A stretch of DNA of 5,507 bases from Bacteroidales bacterium (lineage in GTDB: Bacteria; Bacteroidota; Bacteroidia; Bacteroidales; P3). This document shows, piece after piece, positions 1 to 4,638 of the stretch. How positions within the stretch are numbered: the stretch's first letter is position 1; each line of letters begins with the position of its first letter. The translations under genes and the position numbers were made by a program. The stretch is taken from contig JAFZEK010000126.1 in NCBI GenBank assembly GCA_017560705.1, positions 1-5,507 on the forward strand, written 5' to 3'. The notes below the pieces were generated by a model that did not search any database, was not told the origin of the DNA, and worked only from the letters and a program-made list of their open reading frames with translations.

Positions 1-884
1 ACTTCATAATTGCTATTACTATCAACAGTTTTACCATTAACAGTTATTGTAAATTCATCATATTCTATATCAAAATCAAAACCACTACCCATTATATTTG
101 TACCCAACAGACCATATTCACGAGCTTGTTTTATAGCTATTTGCAAACGTTCGATAGCCAAAGGATATTCGGCACGAATGTATACCAAGCCCTTAGTAGC
201 ACCTATAGCATAACCGCATATTGCCATAGCTTCTACAATAGTATGAGGGTCTCCTTCCATAATAGAACGATCCATAAAAGCACCCGGATCGCCTTCGTCG
301 GCATTACAAACTACGTACTTTTGGTCGGCGTGATTTTTGCTAGCAATTTCCCATTTCAAACCAGTAGGGAAACCACCGCCACCACGTCCACGCAATCCTG
401 AAAGTTTAATTTCTTGAATAACATCTTCAGGTTTCATCTCTATCAAGCATTTTCCTAATGCTTCATAACCACCGCGAGCTATAAACTCTTCAATATTTTC
501 TGGGTCGATAAAACCACAGTTACGCAATGCTATACGAACTTGTTTTTTATAGAATCCCATGTGTTTGGAGTCACTTACATGCTCATTAGTTTCGGGGTCG
601 GTATATAATAAGTTAGTAACTTTACGACCCTTTATAATATGTTCTTCTACGATAGTGCGAGCATCTTCTGGTTTCACTTGGGTGTAGAATGTGTTATCGG
701 GCATCATTTTCACTATAGGCCCTTTTTCACAAAAACCAAAACAACCAGTTGTAATTACTTGAACTTCATCCTTCAAACCCTTTTCAGCAAGCACAGACTT
801 TAAGTTTTCTACTATCTGAGCACTTTGAGAAGCTTTACATCCTGTACCGCCACACACTAGTACGTGCATTTTGTATTTTGCCAT
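1..884 (-). CDS. hndC: NuoF/HndC-type NAD(P)H-binding flavoprotein subunit of a hydrogenase or dehydrogenase (3' end beyond window)
   Basis: This subunit should bind FMN and NAD(P)H and pass electrons through Fe-S clusters to a partner, most likely an [FeFe]-hydrogenase (HndC/HydB role). 294 residues are visible from ATG at 884; the frame is open to the left edge. Residues 1-85 form a thioredoxin-like [2Fe-2S] domain with Cys11, Cys16, Cys48 and Cys52 (CGGTGC and GCFGFC). The NuoF core follows, with GLRGRGGGGFPTGLKW at 163-178, NADEGDPGAFMDR at 194-206 and GYAIGATKGLVYIRAEYPLA at 224-243. The start is set by a strong Shine-Dalgarno. It lies 24 nt after the HndB-like gene, clearly in one operon. 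Oddity: after GFDFDIE (268-274), where family members normally continue into the R-L-G-A-G-A-F-V-C-G-E-E-T loop, about 20 unrelated residues (275-294) appear. The N-terminal ferredoxin domain and HndB-like neighbour favour hydrogenase over respiratory complex I, but the catalytic subunit is not visible, so nuoF or hydB are alternative names. Confidence 0.9.
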   Translation of the reverse strand, partial: MAKYKMHVLVCGGTGCKASQSAQIVENLKSVLAEKGLKDEVQVITTGCFGFCEKGPIVKMMPDNTFYTQVKPEDARTIVEEHIIKGRKVTNLLYTDPETNEHVSDSKHMGFYKKQVRIALRNCGFIDPENIEEFIARGGYEALGKCLIEMKPEDVIQEIKLSGLRGRGGGGFPTGLKWEIASKNHADQKYVVCNADEGDPGAFMDRSIMEGDPHTIVEAMAICGYAIGATKGLVYIRAEYPLAIERLQIAIKQAREYGLLGTNIMGSGFDFDIEYDEFTITVNGKTVDSNSNYE

Positions 885-891
885 AAATAAA

Positions 892-898
892 TCCCTCC
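892..898 (-). promoter_or_regulatory. Shine-Dalgarno for the hndC-like gene
   Basis: GGAGGGA on the minus strand, 7 nt before ATG at 884. It is a near-consensus site and fixes the start codon. Strong sites are not the rule in Bacteroidota, so it may mark this operon as highly translated (inference). Confidence 0.75.
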
Positions 899-908
899 GT
901 TTCCTTTT

Positions 909-1304
909 TTATTTATCAGTAACTTTGTTGTTTGGCGTCAAAACACCATCAACCATTTCATTATTTAAAATGTATTTTTCGAATATTTCGTCTGCTTTTT
1001 TGTTATCGACATGCCCAAAAATCAGTGGTTCTTTTCCTGGGATTTTTACTTCCACTGTCGGTTCGGCATGGCAAAACCCCATGCATCCTGTTTGGGTAAA
1101 CACCGTGCATATCTTCATAGCATCGGCCTTTTCCATCATATACTCCATCACTTGTTTAGCACCTGATGCGATTCCGCAGGTTGCCATGGCTACTGTTATC
1201 TGAACCATTTCTTCTTGATTGTTTCCTTTCTCTCTAACATCAAGAGTCGACTGAAATTTTTCTTTCATCGCTTTCAAGTCGGATAAAGATTTTACTTTAG
1301 TCAT
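909..1304 (-). CDS. hndB: Small (2Fe-2S) ferredoxin-domain protein, HndB-like
   Basis: A 131-residue thioredoxin-fold ferredoxin related to the C-terminal half of NuoE and to HndB, expected to relay electrons between the flavoprotein subunit and the hydrogenase. Motifs: ITVAMATCGIASGAKQV (36-52) and FTQTGCMGFCHAEPTVEV (69-86), then a hydrophobic/amphipathic tail ending near KYILNNEMVDGVLTP. Candidate cluster ligands are Cys43, Cys74 and Cys78. The position of the second ligand in the NuoE-type C-x4-C motif is Gly48, while an extra Cys66 exists. As I recall, HndB-like proteins often lack the classical second cysteine, so this need not mean loss of function. ATG at 1304 is preferred over the in-frame ATG at 1358 because AGGAGA lies 7 nt upstream and the family begins near here. 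It is first in the visible operon; no hndA/NuoE-like gene precedes it in the window. Confidence 0.87.
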   Translation of the reverse strand: MTKVKSLSDLKAMKEKFQSTLDVREKGNNQEEMVQITVAMATCGIASGAKQVMEYMMEKADAMKICTVFTQTGCMGFCHAEPTVEVKIPGKEPLIFGHVDNKKADEIFEKYILNNEMVDGVLTPNNKVTDK

Positions 1305-1311
1305 GTATATG

Positions 1312-1317
1312 TCTCCT
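1312..1317 (-). promoter_or_regulatory. Shine-Dalgarno for the hndB-like gene
   Basis: AGGAGA on the minus strand, 7 nt before ATG at 1304. It selects this start over the upstream in-frame ATG at 1358, which has no comparable site. Confidence 0.7.
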
Positions 1318-1405
1318 ATATTTTGGATTATAACTATATTATAAGACTTTTTTTGCAATAGCTAAGTATTACGGAGTGCAAAAATACAAAAAAAAGGCAA
1401 TCTAG

Positions 1406-1433
1406 CAAATATATCACAAAAATATTTTTCAAT
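1406..1433 (-). promoter_or_regulatory. Possible Bacteroidota-type promoter of the hndB-hndC operon
   Basis: On the minus strand TATATTTG (1406-1413) fits the Bacteroidota -7 consensus TAnnTTTG. ATTG (1430-1433) lies 16 bases upstream, a shorter gap and weaker match than the usual TTTG at 19-21 bases, so the -33 part is doubtful. Transcription from here would leave a leader of roughly 95 nt before the hndB-like ATG. The stretch is very AT-rich, so chance matches are likely. Confidence 0.3.
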
Positions 1434-1451
1434 ATACTGTTTTACAGTGTA
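1433..1451. promoter_or_regulatory. Palindrome ACTGT-ttt-ACAGT, possible operator
   Basis: A 5+5 bp perfect inverted repeat with a 3 nt spacer (1436-1448). Two more complementary pairs outside a mismatch extend it to 1433-1451. It sits at the upstream edge of the possible hndB-hndC promoter, where a dimeric regulator could bind. It has no G/C-rich stem for a terminator. I do not recognise it as the site of a particular regulator. Confidence 0.3.
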
Positions 1452-1982
1452 ATATTTTTGCGACTTTTAGCATTTTTTTCTACTTTTTTCCTTGCTTTTT
1501 CCCACAAAAATCACTAAATTAATGAGGCTCCAACAACTTTTTAGGTCTTTACTAATCATAATACCATTGAATACCAAACATTTCGACCATTATTTATGCT
1601 TAAATATCGCCGTTGTACTACTAGCAAAAAGCATCCACCACAACTTACAAATCACAATAGTTCAGAAAAATACCAACAACTCCAACTTATTCTAGGACAA
1701 AATTAGCAACCTCTCAATAGCAAAAGAAAGACAACACTAATGAAAAAAAATAATTAATTATCGTTTTAGAATAAATTTTACATCTTAAAAGAGAACGATT
1801 TTTACAGAAAAATTTAAGGAAAAACATTTCTCACCTTTACACCTGACACGAAAAAAACACCTACTCGCAAGCCTCATTCCATAAAAAAACACAAATTCAG
1901 TAGCACTATTTCGACTACAAAACCCACGAAAAAAATAAACATTCACTTCTGCCGACTTGCCACCAACATTGTAGGACTATAC
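1452..1982. other. A/C-rich intergenic stretch with no recognisable gene
   Basis: About 530 bases with no coding region I can support. The only open frame (plus, 1492-1695, 67 codons) starts with a non-ATG-context codon in very AT-rich sequence and has no ribosome site or recognisable protein signature. I see no tRNA, terminator hairpin or tandem repeat. The plus strand is strikingly G-poor: for example, 1621-1680 has 17 C and 4 G, and 1861-1920 has 17 C and 5 G. It could hide promoters or a small RNA, but nothing in the sequence shows one. Confidence 0.6.
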
Positions 1983-1987
1983 TTACA
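1983..1987 (+). repeat. Left target-site duplication TTACA
   Basis: TTACA directly abuts the left inverted repeat of the 270 bp element and is repeated exactly at 2258-2262 beside the right inverted repeat. This is the signature of a staggered 5 bp cut by a DDE-type transposase. Confidence 0.75.
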
Positions 1988-2004
1988 GGCAACTTCTAAA
2001 AATT
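1988..2004 (+). repeat. Left terminal inverted repeat of the MITE
   Basis: GGCAACTTCTAAAAATT, followed inward by GCTTTGCAAG. The first 23 bases match the fragment at 3859-3881 at 21 positions, so this end type occurs twice in the window. Confidence 0.8.
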
Positions 2005-2122
2005 GCTTTGCAAGTGATTTACGGAATTTTCTTAAGAAGATTTCTACTTTCTTTTGACCCATCATAGCGGACTATGCAACCCCTAAAGAAATAGAAAGAT
2101 TCAAAGAAAAAACGCAAATATT

Positions 2123-2138
2123 GCGAGTAAGCGAGTAA
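2123..2138 (+). repeat. Tandem duplication of GCGAGTAA (2 x 8 bp)
   Basis: Two perfect adjacent copies (2123-2130 and 2131-2138). Eight bases shift the frame, and removing one unit fuses the two coding-like frames of the element. It overlaps the right arm of the CGCAA-ATA-TTGCG hairpin, which may have promoted slippage (inference). Confidence 0.75.
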
Positions 2139-2240
2139 AGAGCAATACCTCAGTATTAGCTATTTCGAGCGATAGCAACATCGACGAAGTCAACCACGCA
2201 AAAGTTTCAAAGAACACTCTTTGGTTTATCCGAAACGTGG

Positions 2241-2257
2241 AATTTTTAGAAGTTGCC
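2241..2257 (-). repeat. Right terminal inverted repeat of the MITE
   Basis: This is the exact reverse complement of 1988-2004. Inward on the minus strand it continues CCACGTTTCGG, matching the copy at 3773 onward (CCACGTTTTGG), so left and right ends of the element can be told apart by what follows the shared 17 bp. Confidence 0.8.
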
Positions 2258-2262
2258 TTACA
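2258..2262 (+). repeat. Right target-site duplication TTACA
   Basis: An exact copy of 1983-1987, directly abutting the right inverted repeat. An unmutated pair suggests that the insertion is not very old. Confidence 0.75.
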
Positions 2263-2419
2263 CTTAACCCTGCTACAAACACCCGCTTTCCAAAGCACAT
2301 TTATCACCCAACCGCAACAACATTAATCCCATATAGCAACTTTTCGACATCGAAGCACACTAAATATTTCTTTTTCTCGTTTACTTGCAAAATTACTCAC
2401 TCACAAAAAAGTATACACA
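2263..2419 (+). promoter_or_regulatory. Upstream leader of creD; promoter presumably here but not resolved
   Basis: About 157 bp between the element and creD. It is A/C-rich, with no convincing TAnnTTTG box and no Shine-Dalgarno before the ATG at 2420. The A-rich AAAAAAGTATACACA leader before the start is typical of Bacteroidota initiation. Either the creD promoter lies in this stretch with poor consensus, or transcription starts within or beyond the inserted element. Confidence 0.3.
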
Positions 2420-3682
2420 ATGGAAGAACAAGAAAAAAAACCTTACAAACCAAGTGCAATAAAATTATGTTCGATAGCACTTTTATCATTACTTTTATTG
2501 ATACCGCTAGTAATGGTTCAGAACACAATAGAGGACCGTGGCGAAACAAAAAACAATGTAGAGTTGGAAATTTCCAATTCCTCCGCCAGTCAACAACAAA
2601 TTGCCGGACCATTATTGTTCTATGTAAGAGACTCAGCAATAAATTTAAACTACGTATTACCCGAGGAGCAAAACTACGATTCCAAAATAGAAACCGAAAC
2701 ACTACACCGCTCCATCTACGACGTGGTTGTATACAATTCCTTGACAACTATAGATGGAACTTTCAAGATTACAAAAGAATTATTAGGCAAGAAATGGTGC
2801 TATATAGCCATAAGCATCTCCGACCTAAAGGGTCTGCAATCCATTCCGGAGATGGAGTTTTGCAATTCCACCTACACTTTTGAGCTAGACCGAAGCAGCG
2901 ATATAAGAAATAAAACCAACTTCTTCGACGAGGCTTACATCGGCCATTACAGCATATTAAAAACCAAGATAACCCTACCCGACAGCATAACAGAGGGTCA
3001 AGAGCTGAGCTACAAAATAACGCTAAAAGTGAAAGGTACTAAAGAACATACGTTTGTGCCATGTGCCACTATGACCACACTAAACATATCATCCACCCAT
3101 CCTCACCCTAGCTTTACAGGCAGCTTCTTGCCTGAAAAACGAATAATTGCCGACACTGGATTTTCAGCTACATGGTCGGTGCTAGGCATAAACGTTTCGG
3201 TGGGTGCCAACACTATGGGTGTAAAATTCGTAAATCCTTCCGACCCATATCTACAATCCGAACGCACTTCTAAATATGGGTTCTTAATCATTGTTTTGAT
3301 GTTTACTGCTGCCATATTAGCAGAGTTTACCACTCGCAAAGAGATAAACATTGTACAATATGCCATCGTAGGGCTTTCTTTGATATTATTCTATTCATTA
3401 CTAATGTCATTCTCCGAAATCACCGCCTTCTGGTTTGCATACCTCATTGCAGCACTTATGACATGCCTAGCCCTCACTTTCTACTTCAAGCGAATGCTAA
3501 AAACCAAGGTGGCATACATACTAGGAGGCTTCGTAGCGTTCATGTACACTGTCAACTACGTGATAATACAAATGGATACATTTGCATTCCTTACAGGATC
3601 GTTACTACTATTTGTTATGCTTCTTGCTCTAATGTATTTCACTTCAAACATGAACAACTTAAGCATAAAACAAAACAACTAA
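2420..3682 (+). CDS. creD: CreD-family inner-membrane protein (cell envelope integrity)
   Basis: A 420-residue protein, close to the roughly 450 of E. coli CreD, which is linked to envelope integrity and colicin E2 tolerance; its molecular activity is unknown. Family landmarks in order: N-terminal membrane helix about 15-35 ending LLIPLVMVQNTIEDR; QQQIAGPLLFYV (58-69); RSIYDVVVYN (97-106); IAISISDLKGLQ (129-140); HPHPSFTGSFLPEKRI (227-242); GFSATWSVLG (247-256); then KYGFLIIVLMFTAAILAEF (285-303). Four more helices follow, near 311-330 (containing LILFYSLLMSFSE), 335-356, 364-383 and 387-407. The large domain between helices 1 and 2 (about 36-284) would be periplasmic. ATG at 2420 gives the usual N-terminus; there is no Shine-Dalgarno. 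It stands alone: no creB/creC two-component genes are adjacent, so Cre-type control is not supported. It converges on mnmD and ends at a shared terminator. Confidence 0.93.
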   Translation: MEEQEKKPYKPSAIKLCSIALLSLLLLIPLVMVQNTIEDRGETKNNVELEISNSSASQQQIAGPLLFYVRDSAINLNYVLPEEQNYDSKIETETLHRSIYDVVVYNSLTTIDGTFKITKELLGKKWCYIAISISDLKGLQSIPEMEFCNSTYTFELDRSSDIRNKTNFFDEAYIGHYSILKTKITLPDSITEGQELSYKITLKVKGTKEHTFVPCATMTTLNISSTHPHPSFTGSFLPEKRIIADTGFSATWSVLGINVSVGANTMGVKFVNPSDPYLQSERTSKYGFLIIVLMFTAAILAEFTTRKEINIVQYAIVGLSLILFYSLLMSFSEITAFWFAYLIAALMTCLALTFYFKRMLKTKVAYILGGFVAFMYTVNYVIIQMDTFAFLTGSLLLFVMLLALMYFTSNMNNLSIKQNN

Positions 3683-3704
3683 AAGACAATACTGAACAAA
3701 CTAA

Positions 3705-3750
3705 ATAAAACACAAATAGGCGTGCCGTGGCACGCCTATTTGTGTTTTAT
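3705..3750. terminator. Bidirectional intrinsic terminator between creD and mnmD
   Basis: A 46 nt perfect palindrome: two 22 nt arms (3705-3726 and 3729-3750) around GT. The G/C core is GGCGTGCC/GGCACGCC, flanked by AT-rich arms rich in A on one side and T on the other, so each strand has a U-rich run after the core. It begins 22 nt after the creD stop. On the minus strand it would end mnmD transcription about 157 nt past its stop, beyond the repeat remnants. Confidence 0.9.
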
Positions 3751-3755
3751 CATAA

Positions 3756-3858
3756 GGCAACTTCTAAAAATTCCACGTTTTGGGAAATGGAATTGATTGC
3801 AGAAAGAGCTTTTGCGTGATTGACTTTGTCGATGTTACTATCGCTCGAAATAGCTAAT
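3756..3858 (-). mobile_element. Truncated right-end copy of the MITE family (103 bp)
   Basis: It begins with the family inverted repeat GGCAACTTCTAAAAATT and matches the right-hand 103 bp of the intact element without gaps, 80/103 identical. The first 28 bases differ at one position and the last 50 at three, whereas the 25 between (3784-3808) differ at 19. It stops abruptly at GCTAAT, where a second family end begins, so the rest of the element has been lost or replaced. Read on the minus strand it keeps a short open tail ending NVEFLEVAL and TGA (3750-3752). No opposing inverted repeat or target duplication is visible. Confidence 0.75.
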
Positions 3859-3881
3859 GGCAACTTCTAAAAAATGCCTTG
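3859..3881 (+). repeat. Solo left-end fragment of the MITE family, in tandem with the preceding copy
   Basis: GGCAACTTCTAAAAAATGCC and the next TTG match the left end of the intact element at 21 of 23 bases. It lies in the same orientation as the copy at 3756, 103 bp downstream. After this the resemblance fades, apart from a possible AAGAAGATT stretch, and the mnmD stop follows 26 bp later. It is probably the relic of a nested insertion or of recombination between elements. Confidence 0.6.
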
Positions 3882-3906
3882 AATAATATAATCTCTTACA
3901 AGAAGA

Positions 3907-4638
3907 TTAATCTTTATGAGGTACAGCCCTCAACATCTCTCTTTTACCTTTAGGCCCCGGAAGTTTTTCTATGGCAAAACCTGCTGCTTTCAAAGCCCTT
4001 TTTACGTCGCCTTTGCAGCAGTAAGTAGTCAGTATGGCGTTCGAAGACATAGCGTTGTATATCCTTTCAAACACCTCCGCCGTCCATAGCTCCGGCTGAA
4101 ACTGAGGAGCAAAAGCATCGTAGTACACAACATTGTAAGTATCGGCCGGCAAGCTAGCAGCCTGCAAAGTGGAATGATGTTTCAGCAGAACAAAGTGGTC
4201 GGATATAATAGTTTCGCAGCCCCATGGCGAGGTGTGCAACTGCTGAAAAACCAAGTCGATATTATGAAAATCCACCGATGAAAACAGCATCTTCATCTCG
4301 TTGACACAAGAAGCAGCATAATTCAGCTGAGTGTATACGTCGGATGGCACAGGATAAGCCTCTATGGTAGTATAGTGCACCTTGCACCCCATCACTTGGG
4401 CATACATATAGGTAAGCAAGGCATTGAGCCCGGTGCCGAAACCCATTTCCAACACATAAAGCTCATCATTATGCTCGGCTTGCAGCACAAAGTTGGGCTG
4501 CAAGTACACATGTATAGCCTCTTTCACAGCCCCATGCATGGAATGATAGCCCTCGTCCACCGCAGAAAAGCGTATGGAGTGCGACCCATCTTCGGTAACC
4601 ACAAGCGAATAATCAGTGTACAAAAGTTTACTTTCCAC
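3907..4638 (-). CDS. mnmD: tRNA 5-methylaminomethyl-2-thiouridine(34) methyltransferase MnmD
   Basis: A SAM-dependent methyltransferase (Methyltransf_30/DUF752 fold, equivalent to the methyltransferase half of E. coli MnmC). It converts nm5(s2)U to mnm5(s2)U at wobble position 34 of tRNAs reading split codon boxes. 243 residues, a normal length for the stand-alone form. Visible motifs: DEGYHSMHGAVKEAIHVYL (28-46); the SAM-binding loop LEMGFGTGLNALLT (63-76); an acidic strand end TTIEAYPV (90-97); VVYYDAFAPQFQPELWT (170-186); TTYCCKGDVKRALKAAGF (204-221); GPKGKREMLRA (228-238). No FAD oxidase domain follows, so the full MnmC pathway is not encoded here. The start is GTG at 4638; a stop lies four codons upstream, so no longer form is possible (TTG at codon 6 is a weaker option). 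It overlaps the sugar transferase end by 11 nt, suggesting translational coupling in one transcript. Confidence 0.93.
   Translation of the reverse strand: MESKLLYTDYSLVVTEDGSHSIRFSAVDEGYHSMHGAVKEAIHVYLQPNFVLQAEHNDELYVLEMGFGTGLNALLTYMYAQVMGCKVHYTTIEAYPVPSDVYTQLNYAASCVNEMKMLFSSVDFHNIDLVFQQLHTSPWGCETIISDHFVLLKHHSTLQAASLPADTYNVVYYDAFAPQFQPELWTAEVFERIYNAMSSNAILTTYCCKGDVKRALKAAGFAIEKLPGPKGKREMLRAVPHKD

Larger units (their letters stand above)
1988..2257. mobile_element. MITE-like non-autonomous transposable element, 270 bp
   Basis: The element is bounded by 17 bp perfect terminal inverted repeats, GGCAACTTCTAAAAATT at 1988-2004 and its reverse complement at 2241-2257, and flanked by the direct duplication TTACA. 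It is far too short for a transposase, so it would need one supplied in trans. Inside are a hairpin CGCAA-ATA-TTGCG (2113-2125), a tandem 8-mer (2123-2138) and a weaker hairpin AATAC-CTCA-GTATT (2144-2157). The right-hand 103 bp are 80/103 identical to a copy at 3756-3858, and the left end resembles a fragment at 3859-3881, so at least three insertions or fragments of the family lie in this window. I cannot name the IS family; a 5 bp duplication with this inverted repeat should identify it by search. It lies about 160 bp upstream of creD and could affect its expression. Confidence 0.8.
2058..2326 (+). pseudogene. Frameshifted coding-like remnant inside the MITE
   Basis: A frame from 2058 reads PIIADYATPKEIERFKEKTQ and ends at a stop just after a tandem GCGAGTAA duplication. 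If one 8-base unit is dropped, it joins the frame running SNTSVLAISSDSNIDEVNHA, then NVEFLEVA across the right inverted repeat, ending at TAA 2324-2326. The copy at 3756-3858 keeps the second part open on the minus strand (LAISSDSNIDKVNHAK to NVEFLEVAL-stop). Of three differences in its conserved half, two are synonymous and one is E/K. This suggests the C-terminal tail of a former protein, perhaps of the parent transposon. There is no start codon with a ribosome site, no recognised domain, and an upstream TGA at 2055, so it is not a working gene. Confidence 0.4.

Noticed and set aside
1305..1358. N-terminal extension of the HndB-like protein to ATG at 1358
   Set aside because: The extension is unlike the family, and a good Shine-Dalgarno precedes the ATG at 1304 instead.
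1414..1419. TTGTGA on the minus strand as a Rex or CRP/FNR half-site
   Set aside because: No matching second half (TCACAA) follows at the right spacing; a lone 6-mer in AT-rich DNA is not evidence.
1492..1695. 67-codon plus-strand open frame in the intergenic region
   Set aside because: It has low complexity, no ribosome site, no recognisable domain and no conserved features; it is likely chance.
1762..1802. Imperfect hairpin between ATCGTT and AACGAT as a terminator or small RNA
   Set aside because: The stem is interrupted, A/T only in the middle, and no G/C core or U-tract supports termination; no gene ends nearby.
2101..2307. 68-codon minus-strand open frame with a hydrophobic C-terminus across the MITE
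   Set aside because: It spans the element boundary, has no ribosome site, and the homologous copy at 3756-3858 has a stop (TGA for TGG) in the same frame. Substitutions fit the opposite strand better.
2325..2345. A further MITE end at TAGCAACTTTTCGACATCG
   Set aside because: Only the AGCAACTT core matches; the rest differs from the 17 bp repeat, so it is treated as coincidence.
2397..2747. Minus-strand and alternative plus-frame open readings within creD
   Set aside because: They are shadows of the creD frame, which carries all the family motifs.
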